This document shows positions 23,861-36,595 of a stretch of 64,000 bases of DNA, in pieces (position 1 is the first letter of the stretch; every line of letters begins with the position of its first letter). Source of the DNA: Diospyros lotus (Eukaryota; Streptophyta; Magnoliopsida; Ericales; Ebenaceae); NCBI RefSeq assembly GCF_014633365.1, contig NC_068344.1:19297669-19361668 (forward strand), read 5' to 3'. Under the pieces are notes generated by a model. The model saw only the letters and a program-made list of their open reading frames with translations, made no database searches and was not told the origin of the DNA. The position numbers and the translations under genes are program-made.

Positions 23861-24942
23861 TTTCACTATCTCATTTTAAGGTGAGAAGTATTTTAATCAT
23901 GTGTCCGACTACCTTACCTCATTGTGAGCTGTGAGAGATATTGTGTTTATATATATATATATATATATAGTACTTGATGTACAAAAAAAACCATTTTCCT
24001 AAAGAAAAAACGAGGAGAGGTGCAGTATGTGGCTAAGGTTGGCTGAATGGGCGTCATGCCATAAAGAGGGTGGAGGGTTTCCATTCAGCCTCCTCCACCT
24101 CCTCGAAATAAATGCTGTCAACTAATTAAGGTGGCCACCTTCTCACTCTCAAAAGTCAAATACTGCCGGCTCTGCTTTCATTTATTTAACTGGTAAATTA
24201 TATTATTAGTTTTTTAATTTTTCTATTTTATAGTAATTTGTTTTATACTTTATAAAATTTAATATTTTGTTATAATTCAAAGTTTTATGAAAATTGATGT
24301 GATATATATTAATATAAATTTAAAAATTATATAATATTAAAATTAAAATAATCCTCACATCAAGTAATTTTGAATTTTATATTAATATATATCATTTGAT
24401 TTTCTTTTACAAATTTTAATAAAAATTGAAAGAGAGATTGAATTGTAACAAAAATTAAATTTAATAGTTATAGTGACAAAAAATAAAGTACAATGATCAA
24501 TTCGTTATAAAGTGTAAAGTTTAGGAATTAACATTGTAATTAAAAATATTTTTTAAATATTAAAAATATTTTTTAACATTAAAAAATATTTTTTTAATAT
24601 AAAAATTAATTTTTTAATATAAAAATTAATAAATTTTACTAATAATTCAGTCAAAAAAAATTTCAACCCACCCCAAAATTTGTGATGCATAATTTTATAC
24701 CTCAAAAAAAAAAATTTTAACATCCCCCTATATAGATTTTTGGATTCACCCCTGGCTCGATCTGTTATTTAGAATAGCTGATACAGGATTGGGGCAAGAA
24801 TAGAAACCATAATGGTTTGGGGGAGTCTTTGTTATTCGGGAGAGTCGATGTATCCCTTAAAAATGGTTTGCAGAACAAGAAACAATCAGAAGGCATACGG
24901 TGATTTCCCTTGCCCGGGCCTTTCAATGTTTAAGTCAGATAA
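23861..24942. other. Intergenic, no gene seen
   Basis: AT-rich DNA with a (TA)n microsatellite (23948..23969) and short repeated AAATATTTTTTAA words (about 24545..24630). No coding signal. Confidence 0.5.
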
Positions 24943-27030
24943 TGTAACGATCCGTTTAATTGTGATTTTTATCAATTTATGGTGTTAATTTAAAGGGAAT
25001 GTTAAATTATTTTATTCTAGAAAAATGGGTAATTATTTGGAAAGAATTAGAGTATAAGTGTTATTATTTAAATGGGGCGTAGGTGTTAATTTTTGAAAAT
25101 TATGGGATCTAGGTGTAATTTCTGAAATTTGGTTGGGGATCTCTTTAAAATTAATGGTGTGCATATATTAGTTGAAGGAGCAGCTAGGCGAGATGGCACA
25201 CGTGCAGGTGGCCATGTGGGAGGTCGCGAGTTCGAGTAGGTGTGCGCGCATGACTAGAAGAGAAATTGTTCGATTTTTCCAGCAAAGCTAGCTCGAAGAT
25301 GTCGTTTCAGGCTGAGGTGGTGGCACCGCTGGTTGCCACGCAGCCAGTGCTCAACTGCTCATCTTTTTGAGTTTTAAAGCTTCAATTCCAACATATTTGG
25401 GGAAAAGAGCAAGGAAAATTGAGGAGAAAAATAAGGTGAATAAGAGTGGGAAATAGGAGGAAATTCAAGGAAAAATTGAAGGAAAATTTGTGCAATCAAA
25501 GTTTAAAGTAGTCAAGTAAACGGGAAAATATATATTAGAAATTTTTTATGGTTGGAATTTAATTTAGAGTGCGATTTTACTAATTTTGATAAAAATTATA
25601 TTATCCTACAGTGTGTATTAATTTAGGGACATGTGAATAGAAAAACACTGAAATCCGCTATTAAAAGGCGATCACTTTACTCCCTTTGTAGGTTTCCTTC
25701 ACTTTACGAGTTTCATTCATTCCCTTAATTCGATTCGGTTTCAAGTATTATTTATATGTGTGATGGATTTTTTTAGTGTAAATTAAATTAAATAAGAGAT
25801 TTTCTAGGATTTTATTTCTTAAACGCTTATGGGGTATTGTATCGCCCCTATTCATTTGGGAATGATGTTGAACCAATTCGGGACTAGGTTCCTAGGAGTT
25901 GGGGTATAGTTGTGGGTCCCTCGAGTATGAGCGGTTGTAACAGGGCACATGAGCTGTCAAGTAGTGGGGCAAGTGTCGACCGTTTAGTAACGATGGAGTA
26001 AATCATCAATCGGTTGCTTTTAGTCACAGACTATTAACCAGTGCCTGGTCATTATCAACTAACTCTACTATTATATAACATACTGCATGGCATTGTAATG
26101 CATGGGATTGGGATTGCACCATTGGGGGTACATAAGTTGTGAATGCTTGGACATGAACATTTTAGAATGACTAGGTGCACAAGCATTGCATTGGATGTGT
26201 ATTACTATGTGAGCGAAATATGGGCTGATACTTGGCTCATGGGAGGCCAATGTATCACGTTGATACTTACTACGCCATTGCATTTATTATTTGTTACATT
26301 GCATGGTTACAGTATAATGTGGTATGGAGTTGACCCTCGATAGCTATGAGTGGAGTGCGACTCAGAGTAGCTATGACTCGGTAACTTCGACATGTGATTA
26401 TGTTGAGGGCCTTCGACTCATGTAGATTATGCTAGCCAGTTCATGGTTGCTGCAGGTTTGTAGGCCAGGACTTAGGTGCCAGGTTATGCATTTCTTATGT
26501 GGGCCCAAATGATCGTTATGTGTATTGGTATGTTTATGTTGAGAACTGAATACCGTGATGCATGGTATGGTGTGATATTTTAAATATTGCATGACATGTT
26601 GTGGATGGTAATTAGTATGACAGTTATATTCCTAACTTTACTATTATTCTTTTGTTTACTTGCCGAGTCTTGTGACTCACCATTGTTTTACATTATTCTA
26701 GATAAAGAGAAAGTGAAGGCCGAAAGTGAGGGCAGCAGCGTCTGAGTGATTGGATAGTTAATTGTATAAGGTTATCCCAATTGTCGGTCATGGGGATGTT
26801 TTTGTGATTTTGGGGTACAAGAAGTTGCTAACCATGTTTTGTATGTCATGATTCTTGTGCCTAGATTTTTTATAGAGGGTGCACCTTGTGTTGCCACCCC
26901 ATTACCTTCATGTTTGGTATGTATGTATATACCATGCTTTTGCTATGTTAGTGTATTATTCTTTTTGCATGTTGTTTTGCTAAGGGTTTTTAGCGTCTTA
27001 TCTCTCTCTTCTAAGACTCCTGTCTGGGGC
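24943..27030 (+). repeat. Gypsy LTR-like repeat, copy 2 (longer)
   Basis: Starts TGTAACGATCCG like 12903 and shares about 850 bp with it, then runs on. Around 26660 it has TTGCCGAGTCTTGTGACTCACC, followed by a splice-donor-like GATAAAGAGAAAG, a pattern often found near the R/U5 part of plant gypsy LTRs. No internal domains follow, so it may be a solo LTR. The right end is uncertain. Confidence 0.5.
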
Positions 27031-28133
27031 TCACAGGCTTTCAAGATCTCCAAGCAGGGGTCCTCACAGACATAGTCATGGTGGAGTCTAGAATGTTGTA
27101 TGTAGTGAAATGCTATACAAAATATTTGGGAGAAGGAATTTCTTTGGGACAAATAGTGTTATCGAGTGTTTGGAATGCAAAAGGTTGCCAAGGTGAAAAA
27201 GAAGTAGGGAGAGAGAAATGTCCTAAAAAGAAAGGTGTGAAAAAGATAGCCCTTGAACACGAAGGGTCGAGGGCTATTTATAATCGTTGATTGTGATTGG
27301 GACATATGACATGCATATGCGAGGATGAGGTGAACATGGTGTTGTCCTAGGTACATGCAGTGTTGTCCTGGGTTAAACTCGGGAGAAGGCCTTCATGAGA
27401 AACTCTCATAGAGAAAAGATGGAAGAATGAGAGCTTGAAGCAAGTGGGCCACGTTATGCGAGACAATGTGGGGTGGAGTTGTGCAGGAGACGAGTCTTCT
27501 TAAATCTCTTTCGAGAGCTTGGCTAAATTGGATGGACTGTTGACTTGCAACATACAACTTTGGGAAGAGAACCCCTTCGAAGAGTGGTTTATTTTGGGAA
27601 TGTTGCCTTTTTTGCAAGAACTCCCCTCGAAAAAAGGATTACAACAAGTACATATAATATACTTTATTTTTGTTATTCAATATTTGTATTAGTTAATCAT
27701 AAATATAATTTATTTTAAAATATTTTACTAATTAATAAAAATATTTAGATACTGAAAACAAAATGCATTAAATGTATCTTAATGAACGACATTAATTAAG
27801 AAAAATTAACTTTATTCTTAATTATAACATACCCTTAATGTTTGAACCCAAGTGATAGGATAATCATAAGGCGTCTCTCCTTTCGTATCATTAAAAGTAA
27901 ATTTAACTTTTAAATACATATTAATTCATGAACCATAATCAACAAGAAATTCAAAATTAAGCATCACAACAACAATCAAAATTAGAAAAAACAAAAGAGA
28001 AGAAGAAATTAGATATATATAGTAACATTCATATCACACGGGCTTTATGATAAAATTATAATAATTAAGAAAATATTATTTTATAATTTAATTAGCTAGC
28101 CATAAACTCTCAATTACTTAATAACCAGCATGT
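27031..28133. other. Downstream flank of the P450, no gene seen
   Basis: Repeat-like DNA to about 27640, then AT-rich sequence up to the P450 stop codon. It presumably includes the P450 3' UTR and polyadenylation site, which I cannot place. Confidence 0.45.
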
Positions 28134-29687
28134 TTATTCAGCACGTGAGCGGGGCGTGATCCTGGCCCTCAGAGTATGCTTCATCACCACAGTGAACTCT
28201 AATTTCTCACTCAAGTCCACCTTCCCGTTACTACTTTCCGGGTAGCCCGACCATTCGAATTCCTGCACCATTCGGGCTATCATCAAATTTACGTGCACCG
28301 TCGCCATGCCCAGCCCGGGGCAGATTCTCCGCCCCACCCCGAACGGCATCATCTTCACTCCGGTCACCCCCGTTATGTCCGCGTCCTCCCCGCCCGCCAG
28401 GAACCTGTCCGGGTCGAACTTCTCCGGGCTGGCCCAGATCTTCGGGTCGTCCGAAATACCCGGCAAGAAGAACTCGACGTTCGTGTCGGTCGGAATGTCG
28501 TAGCCGCCCAATTTCGCCGGCTCTGTCACGGCGTGGGTTAGCGAGAAGTAGGTGGGAGGGTGTTTCCGCAGTAACTCCTTTACGACGGCATTTAGGTAAG
28601 TCATTTTCTCGGTGTCTTTCTCGTTCACCGGTCGGTCCCCCACTGTGCTCCGGATTTCGTCGAACAGTTTGGATTGGATGCTCGGGTTCTCGATCATTCG
28701 GGCCACGGCCCACTCGAGAGCCGTGGCGGTGGTGTCCGTACCGCCGTTGAGGAGCTCCGAGCAAAGCGTCACGATCTCGGGGTAGGTCGGAGAGGATTTC
28801 CGGTTCTCGATTTTGAGGTCGAACAGGGTGTCGATGTACGAGAAGGAAGCCGCGTTTGGATGCGAACCGGGGTTTTGGAGCACCGATTGCCGCTTCTCGA
28901 TCAAGGGGACTAGGGTTTTGATTTGCTCCTCGCGAACTTCCAGGGCTCGCTTGCGTTGCTTGGAGAAGAAGGGGCTAAGGAGAGGCAAGTAGTCGTCGAG
29001 CCTCGGGTCGAGAGTGATTAGAACCGTCTTCATCATCTGGTCGACGCGTTCGATCATCTCCTCGTCCATCTCGATGCCGAAACACATCGACAGGAGGATG
29101 CAGAACACCGCGAACCTGGCGTTTTTGAGGACCCAAACGGCGCCATTGTTGGCCTCGGCCTCGGATCGAAGGCGGGCAATGAGCTTGTCCATAGCGGAGT
29201 CCCTGACATCGCGAAACTCCTTGAGCCTGGCGGAACTAAGCATGCCCTGGACCATGTTCTTCCTCAGCGAGCGCCAGACGGAGCCGTAGAGGGCGGCATT
29301 AACGGTGAACTTGTTGCAGCTGAAGATGGTGCGGGTGGGGTTCTCCCTGGGGCGGGTGGCGAAGACCTGGCCCTTCTGGACCAGAGCCTCGTAGGCGAGG
29401 TCGGCGCTGCTAATGATTATCATGGTGCGGGCGCCCATCTTGAGGGTGAGAATGGGGCCGTACCTGGGGAGGAGATCTCGGACGTACTGGAAGAAGGGCT
29501 TGCCAGAGCGGGCGACCTGGAAGAGGTTGCCGACGACGGGCCAGCCGGGGGGGCCGGGCGGGAGGCGGAGGCGCTTGGCCTTGGATTTGCGGGAGAGGAG
29601 GAAGATGAGGCCGGAGAGAAGGAAGGCAGAAGCAGTGAAGAAGAGATGGTAGTAGGGAGAGAGGGAAGAAGAGGAGATGGAATCCAT
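28134..29687 (-). CDS. Cytochrome P450, CYP77A-like
   Basis: Single-exon 517-residue P450, full length for the family. An N-terminal membrane anchor (about residues 14..31) is followed by the proline hinge PPGPP (43..47), the I-helix oxygen-binding GGTDTT (about 315..320), the K-helix ELLR (about 371..374), a PERF-type DPDRF (about 425..429) and the heme loop PFGVGRRICPG with Cys about 456. Sequence around ITGVTGVKMMPFG and the GGTDTTATALEW helix is typical of CYP77A. I chose the ATG at 29687 because the anchor follows it directly; the frame is open to 29753 with an in-frame ATG. CYP77A members act at the ER and oxidise fatty acids (in-chain hydroxylation or epoxidation, some for cutin). The substrate of this one cannot be read. 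The gene is notably GC-rich compared with its flanks. Confidence 0.93.
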   Translation of the reverse strand: MDSISSSSLSPYYHLFFTASAFLLSGLIFLLSRKSKAKRLRLPPGPPGWPVVGNLFQVARSGKPFFQYVRDLLPRYGPILTLKMGARTMIIISSADLAYEALVQKGQVFATRPRENPTRTIFSCNKFTVNAALYGSVWRSLRKNMVQGMLSSARLKEFRDVRDSAMDKLIARLRSEAEANNGAVWVLKNARFAVFCILLSMCFGIEMDEEMIERVDQMMKTVLITLDPRLDDYLPLLSPFFSKQRKRALEVREEQIKTLVPLIEKRQSVLQNPGSHPNAASFSYIDTLFDLKIENRKSSPTYPEIVTLCSELLNGGTDTTATALEWAVARMIENPSIQSKLFDEIRSTVGDRPVNEKDTEKMTYLNAVVKELLRKHPPTYFSLTHAVTEPAKLGGYDIPTDTNVEFFLPGISDDPKIWASPEKFDPDRFLAGGEDADITGVTGVKMMPFGVGRRICPGLGMATVHVNLMIARMVQEFEWSGYPESSNGKVDLSEKLEFTVVMKHTLRARITPRSRAE

Positions 29688-30037
29688 GGCGATGGCGAGA
29701 TGGGTGGACAAGGAGAGAGGGGGGAGTAAGGGTATAAGAACCAGAGAGAGCATGAAATTGTAGGTGGCTTCAATTATGGCAATTCAAGCTTTCCACCAGA
29801 CCAGTATGGGTGGTTGCTCGTTGAATGCCTACATATATACATATACATATCTTTAATTATTTATTTTAGTAAAATAATAATTGAAAACAAACTGTTTTCT
29901 TTTATTTATTGTATGAATAATAATGATTAATGGGTCGTATGGTAGGAGATTAGTACCCCTCGGGAAGGAGGGAGGCGGGCAGTGGGCAATTGGAGGACAT
30001 TCAATTCAAGCAAAGATGGCTACCTCCCAAAATTTTG

Positions 30038-30083
30038 CTTCTTCTTCTTCTTCTTCTTCTTCTTCTTCTTCTTCTTCTTCTTC
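30038..30083. repeat. (CTT)n microsatellite
   Basis: About fifteen uninterrupted CTT units. Confidence 0.95.
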
Positions 30084-30606
30084 ATTGTATAGTCGACAAA
30101 CCCAACCCACGTACGTCTTGTTGTATCAAAACCCAAATTTTTATTTGTTTCCAGCTATATCAGACATGGGAAATGGTATTTATACCTTTAAAATTTATTA
30201 TTTGTGGCTATATTCTATATTAATTAATTTTTATATTTTATTTTATTATATCATATTAATATAAATATGTATTCTTTTCATTTTCTCCTCCATCACTCAC
30301 AGTAGAAAATTTAGGAATAGCTTCAACGAATAATATAATAATAATAATGGAAAACAAAATTACAAAGTCAAACAGCATTTACTCGCTCGCTCAAGTTTCA
30401 TTTGTAAACTACAAGTTCATAATAATAATCATTTAGAAATAGCTCGTTCGTACTCGTAGTTAGCAGCAGGAACGGTTGCAACCACTCATTAAATGATTGA
30501 CAGTCAGTCAGAGACGGGAAGCAGACTCACCAAGGTCAAAACATAAAATCTGGGTGTCAGCCCAGCCAACAGTTTCCATGAGACGAGACGACACGCTCTC
30601 ATCTGG

Positions 30607-30631
30607 TCTCCTCTCTCTCTCTCTCTCTCTC
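30607..30631. repeat. (TC)n microsatellite
   Basis: About twelve TC units. A second tract lies at 30752..30776. Confidence 0.9.
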
Positions 30632-30751
30632 GTCCGCTGTGTCTGTGTCTGTATATATATGAATTCAATTCAATGCATTTGGATTGAATTCATCCCATTC
30701 CTATCCCATCCCATCTGTCGATGTGTGAGCCATCTCCCAACCCTAGGAACC

Positions 30752-30776
30752 CTCTCTCTCTCTCTCTCTCTCTCTC
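30752..30776. repeat. (CT)n microsatellite
   Basis: About twelve CT units. Confidence 0.9.
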
Positions 30777-30913
30777 AGTGTGCGCGCATGGAGCAGGAAC
30801 TGAAGGTGGTTTTATATATATCAGCTCTGTGAGCGTAATAAATACGGCATGCAAGCGCCAGCACCGTCGATGTTACTGTGGGTTGATTAATTAACTAATG
30901 GAAAATAATCGAT

Positions 30914-30936
30914 GAGGAGGAGGAGGAGGAGGAGGA
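30914..30936. repeat. (GGA)n microsatellite
   Basis: Seven to eight GGA units. Confidence 0.85.
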
Positions 30937-31135
30937 TGGATGATGCTCTTGCCGCTCAGATCCAAGTCAGAACCAGCAAGTCAGTCGGTGGTTAATATTA
31001 TTATTATTAGTTATACCTGCTGCTTTCTTTCTACTACATCCACAACCAGATCATGATGATATCTACTACTTCCATCCATCTGAATCTGATGGTGGCCCTG
31101 CACTGCTGTCCAGGGAATTAGAGCTGCCTACCTAG

Positions 31136-31390
31136 GCTTCAACAACAACAACCTTACTTCTTAAGTTTTGAACACCTTTCGTGCCGTGGGAATTGGTCTT
31201 TGACGAGGCCCCAGGGCCATCCCAATTCATTGGCAAAATACAAAAAATGTCCCCCCGCTAAGATTTTACCGGACACAAAGCTTACATTTAACTGGAGTGG
31301 AAAGTTTATCAGGCCCAGAGAATCAAACTCAACCTAAGCCTGGATCCTAGCTAGGCCTACTACGCCACTTGCCAGCCCAGCCAACCCATG
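31136..31390 (-). mobile_element. Possible degenerate SINE
   Basis: On the minus strand a tRNA-like start (GGCAAGTGGCGTAGTAGG near 31370) and a B-box-like GAGTTTGATTCTC (about 31320) are followed by 150 bp and a GTTGTTGTTGTTG end (plus-strand CAACAACAACAAC at about 31141). No clear target duplication. Confidence 0.3.
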
Positions 31391-31590
31391 AGTTTAAATT
31401 AACGTGGTGCCATCATAGTCATCATCCACCAAGCTAACATGCAATCGTTCATGTGACACGTACAATTGTTATCCTTTGCCAGCTCCATAATATGTCCATA
31501 TGCAGGCGCGAATTTCCAACAGTTAGGTACTTAATTTATTATATTATTATTACGTCACTCAATCTTAGATTTTGTGACCAATTTAATTAT

Positions 31591-33250
31591 CAGGAGAATA
31601 GCTAAGAACGTCTTAGGGTTGAGGAGAACCAACCAAAGGCATTGCTTCTAGACGGATCAAGTGGGGATTGGCTTTGAGACATCATCATTTGGGTGCCCAT
31701 CGTGGGATGACTTCTTCAATTTATCTCCATCCATATGTGCTAGCCTTCCGTGGCCACGCATTTGATACTGAGTCATTACGTAGTTCACCCTCACATAGTA
31801 TGCCACCTCCCTAAGTGCCCACTAACACTGGGTACAAGTAACAAAATCCAAGCCATATCGAGGCTCGAATCCTGATCATCCTAGCTAGATTAATTGCCCC
31901 TAGACAATTAGGGCAACAACTAACCTTTAGACTGTCAGCTACCTTGAGATCTAGGTGCAACACTTAATGGAGCTATTGATGGCCTTCCTCAGGCAATAGG
32001 GAGGAAAATGACCTCATCGCGAGAATGAACATTACTAGCATAATGATCAACACTTGTGAGATGACCCCTTGCACTCCTGGAAAAGGGACGCCCCTCCTAG
32101 AGTGACGTAGTGAAAGGTTTTTAATAACCCGTTGATTCACTCACGAATATTAAATTATAAGACATAGTCAATGATTCATTGATTCTAAAAAATATCAAAA
32201 AATTAAAAAAAATATTATAGAAAAAATTTCAACAGAAATTTTATTAGAATTCTGAAATCAACTGTCTAAAACATCCTATAAACATAGTATTTATAGACTA
32301 TAACTCACAATACAATTAGGAAATTGAAAAACACCCCAAAACTTTAGAACCCAAATCTTACCAAAAAAGTCAAGATTGAGTTTTCATTACAGGATCAAAA
32401 TTAGATGAAAATAAAGAAAATATTTCAAAATGGCATTTAAAATTCACTCTTTAATGGAAGTTACTCCCAAATCAATTATTTCTTAAACTAGCAAAAATGC
32501 TAATTTCGAGACTTAAATAAAGGAATTTGTCCAAAAAAGCATGGACCTCACAAGCAAAGCTCGTGATTTTAAATTCTCAGCTCGATTCCATTGAAATTAA
32601 CCTCTAAAATCACCCGAATCACACCTTTCATAAAATGCTAAAGTCATCTCAGTTACATCATAAAAGAAGGATCAACAAGTCTCCTAGAATGTCACAATCA
32701 ACAAAGGGAAAGAATCCATAACCTTCGAGAAAAAGAACGCAACCATCAAAGCTCGCGGGTTTGACTTCCTCTCAAACTTGAGGAGAAACTTCGTAAGGGA
32801 GACGCCTTACGCATTTAGAGAAGAAAATGGCTCGAATCAAGGAAAAGAAGGAACGGTAGGGGTAGAGGCCTTTTGCAACCTCTCAGTCGGGCTATCATGG
32901 CAAAAATTTTGCATCCTAATTGTCAAGCTCTACATTAATGGGACCACTGACCCCTCGAACCATGTGAATTAAGCTCTTCACCTTGCACATGCTTGTCCAG
33001 GTTGCCTCAAACAATATGTGGTATCTGGCCTTTTCGCGATAGCCCTAAACGGGAAATGTTTGATACTGCTAGTACTTGGGCTTTCCCCACAGGTCTATCT
33101 ATTGCTTTGAGGAGCTAAAGGTAAGCTTCCTCACCCACTTCGCACTATTGAGAAGATTATAGAAAACTAATGTTGGTCAAAATATCAAATTAGTCACATG
33201 AAATCTAAGCTCACAAGTGACGTATAAGAGAAGCTAAGACTCTTTATTAC
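31591..33250 (+). mobile_element. Possible decayed gypsy (Tat-like) leader and gag
   Basis: TTTGGGTGCCCATCGTGGGATG at about 31688 resembles the region after the LTR in Tat-type gypsy elements, and INGTTDPSNHVN (about 32932..32967) resembles the start of a Tat-type gag. Between them I see only AT-rich decayed sequence and no other domain. Low confidence. Confidence 0.25.
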
Positions 33251-34611
33251 ATCTTATTTTTAATATTCAAATAATTTTATATTTTTAATAAAATATAATA
33301 ATGTACCTTATTTTAAAATATAGTCCATTTATTGATACTTAAATCATTGCCCCAAAAGCAATAATTAATCATTACCACTGTGATATTTTAAAAGACATTG
33401 CTATTTAACCTTGGAAAGTGGGTTGATTTCTCCAATTGAGTGATTAAAAATCAATTTTATTTCTACATTCAAATGAAATAATAAGATTTAACCTAAAAGA
33501 GGTAAGTTTTTCCTTATCTTTGAGAGAATCATCGGGGCTGGCGCAAGATTTTGCGAGGTTTGCGGCAAAAAGGCGCGAGTCATGATGCTTTGTAGCAATC
33601 TTGCCATCAGCGCGGACTTTCAGTATAAGGCTGTCTAGTGAATCGCTTAGAGCTCATGCCCGTTTCAATCCATTTAGGTGCCATGCCCATTTTAATTTTT
33701 AAATTTTAAATTAATTAAAAAATAAAATTAATTAAAAATAATAAATTTTAAAATTGAAAAGACATTAGGGGCCATCCCATTTCAACCCATTGTGAATTTT
33801 TAATTAATTTTAGACTCTCACATTCCTTTTATTAATAATAATTAATTGAATGAATATTATTATAATTTTTAATTAATCTCAATTTTTCACATTCCTTTAT
33901 CAATAATCAATCTCATTTTTATGCGTCTGGTAGTAACACCCATCCCTTCAAAACTATTTCATTTATTTTTAATTAATCTCAATATTTCCCTTACATGATT
34001 GTATTACAACTATTTTGATCATGTGCCTAGTTGTGACTCCATCGTCTTCCTTAGTGTCTCTCTTTCTCAATTTCTTATCTATCCATTGTCATTGGCATCT
34101 ACCATCAATCTGCACAAGAGTAGGTCCTCAATCCAACTGATTTCACAACTGCGCATTCTCTTCGGTGATTCCATTTTCGTCATGATTATCCCGTTATGTG
34201 ACTTATTAAATATATCTTTTAATTTTTTTATTAGCCTTTAAATTATCAATTAATTTTATGTATATATTTCAATATTTGTAATTCCTTTGTTATTAGTAAA
34301 TCTACATTAATGAATTGGTGATTGTGTCTATTGAAAAATATATATTGAAATAAATTAATTATAATAGTTTAATTATTGATTTTTTATCTAAAAATGTTAA
34401 AAGAGTAAATTTAAAATAAAATATTATGAATTTTATATAATAAATTTTTTTTATTCGTATTAATTTTATTTTTAAATATAGCCTAGACAGTCCCATAAAA
34501 AATTTTACTTTAAGCCCTAAAATTTGAGAGTCGGCCTTGCTTGCCATCTCTTTAGAGAGCTTGCATACTTTTCTCGTACTGTCCCTAAAAGGCTTCATAG
34601 TCTGTAACAAG
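33251..34611. other. Intergenic, no gene seen
   Basis: AT-rich DNA. Small ORFs such as 33999..34241 lack any motif. Confidence 0.45.
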
Positions 34612-35224
34612 TAGGGGTGTGCACGGTGCGGTTTGGGCAGTTTGGGAAGGATTTAATAAGCCAAACTGCATGTGCGGTTTGGCATTAAACCAGACCACGC
34701 GGTCTAGTTTGGTGTGCACAAACCGCACCAGACCGCACCGCATTTGCGGTGCGATTTCCGCGGTTTGGTGCTTCTTTATTGTTTCATTTGGTGTTTCCTC
34801 TACTAACTTATAAATTTTTAATTAAAACATAAAAATCAATGCATAAAATCATAATTTTTAAATTTTTATAGTATCTTAGAGTTTAAAACTAAAATAAGTT
34901 ATTATCTAATAAAAAATGCAAATTTAAAAGTTTTAAATCTACAACATAACCACATGCTCATAATATAAAAATAACACAAAAATCCACAATATAATTCATG
35001 GTTAAGAAAGTATATATTTTTAATTTTTAAATTATTAGATATTTTTAATTTTTTTTATTAATATACTACTTGGCTGGTTTGATTTTAACCGAACCAAAAA
35101 AATCACAAACCGCAAACCGCACAATTTGAGAATTTCTCAAACCGTGCCGAATCGCACCCCAAAAAAATCGCACGGTTTGGTGAGGGCGGTTTCCGCGATT
35201 TGACGATTTTTTTGCACACTCCTA
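34612..35224. mobile_element. hAT-type MITE
   Basis: 613 bp with terminal inverted repeats TAGGGGTGTGCA (34612..34623) and TGCACACTCCTA (35213..35224). Subterminal regions are filled with GCGGTTTGG/CCAAACCGC words in both orientations. The 8-bp flanks GTAACAAG and GTAATAGG match at six of eight positions, consistent with an old hAT target duplication. No transposase is encoded. Confidence 0.82.
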
Positions 35225-35232
35225 GTAATAGG

Positions 35233-36595
35233 TATATAAGGTGGGAGGAGCTGAACCAGAGGCCATTGGGAGATTGGTCGGAAAAGGCTCTCGGTGCCTT
35301 TGGGAGTTGCTGGGTCAGTGTCTCCCTAGGTCTTGGCGAGTTTCTAGAGGACACTAAACTTTAGGTCCTTCTTGACTCTTGCCAATTTGCAATGTTCCTT
35401 GTTTGAGCCATTGTTATTTTGTCTTTGCATTTTGATCTATTTTTACAAACAACACCAATTCATCTTGCTGTTGTTGTTAAGATGTAATAATAAATTTATA
35501 TTTGTGAGAGAGTCTTCATCTTTAACCTTTAATTTTTAAGAAACCGATAAAACAAAAGACCGTGAGGAAGACAAGGTGTCTTTCGCATGGATCATCTCAT
35601 GTTTAAATTAGTTCAATCAACCCTCTAACTAACTTAAGTATTAGAGGGCTCGAGTGAAGAACACTCGGCATTTTCTGACCAACTTCTTTTTTATAAGTCC
35701 CTTGAAGACTAAAGACTCTTTCATAACTATAAATTTATTATTGTATTTCGACAACAACAATTCTAAAATCATATCATTATATTATAAAATAATATATACA
35801 TTTATATATTTTGTTCAAATAAATAACTATTAAGGATAGTTAATGTATTTTAAATATATATAATATGATAATATTATTTACATAATATGTTTTACTAGAC
35901 TAAGTATATATAAAAAATAAAGTATTTTATCAAATTAATATAACTAGGAATTGTTATTACTATAATTATTCAATTTATAGTTAAAGTTAAACACAATCAC
36001 AACAAAAATCAAACGATAGAATTAATTTTGAGCATATATATACATATATATATATATATATGAATAAGAAGAGGTACGTAGCTTAGTTATTTTCTTTCTT
36101 TTCGATGCCTACAATCATCGAACATTATTGTTTGCGGGTTGTTTTTAGCAATAACAACTTGGGCGATGATAATTATTTCATCCTAATATAAAGTCGAATA
36201 ATAATTATGCACCAATTATTGCAAAGCATAATTTAAGACTCAATAGCCCACAATATTAATTATTATTATAGGTGCAAATATATATAAATTTGGTTTGTGA
36301 TTTGGGTAGCGTTATTATTATTATTAAATTATTATTATTATATTGCCAGTAGCATATTAAATTTCTCTACATATAATATAGTTTTAATCTTGTTAAATGG
36401 GAAAATTTTAAAAAATCACAAAAAACTAATTATTATTTTCTTCAAACTAATAAACAAAACCCATTCATTCATTTTTATTTATTTATTTATTCAGTAGCAT
36501 GGAGGAACGGGAAACCTAAGCAAAGGGAAGCAAAGCATCGGCAGAGAGAGAAAGATTTGTTTTAAGGAAGCTTTAGTTCGCCGCTTGTCATGGCC
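35233..36595. other. Intergenic, no gene seen
   Basis: AT-rich DNA with a (TA)n tract (about 36040..36062) and ATT-rich microsatellite-like sequence (about 36313..36342). It holds the 5' flank of the tRNA gene. Confidence 0.5.

Larger units (their letters stand above)
29688..31135. other. P450 upstream region with microsatellites
   Basis: Contains TA-rich sequence at about 29829..29848 that could supply a TATA box for the minus-strand P450, then several simple repeats listed separately. Small ORFs across the repeats (for example 29923..30264) code for serine or leucine runs and are not credible genes. Confidence 0.5.

Noticed and set aside
25180..25245. tRNA-like boxes (GGCGAGATGGCAC ... GAGGTCGCGAGTTCGAG)
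   Set aside because: No cloverleaf can be drawn. The sequence is part of the gypsy LTR-like repeat, and the related copy at 13155..13200 has lost the second box.
26071..27617. Short ORFs on both strands
   Set aside because: They lie in LTR-like repeat sequence and its flank, without domains or coding bias.
28231..29773. ORFs in other frames of the P450
   Set aside because: Shadows created by high GC content. The P450 frame has all family motifs.
29923..30264. ORFs with Ser or Leu runs
   Set aside because: Produced by the (CTT)n microsatellite at 30038..30083.
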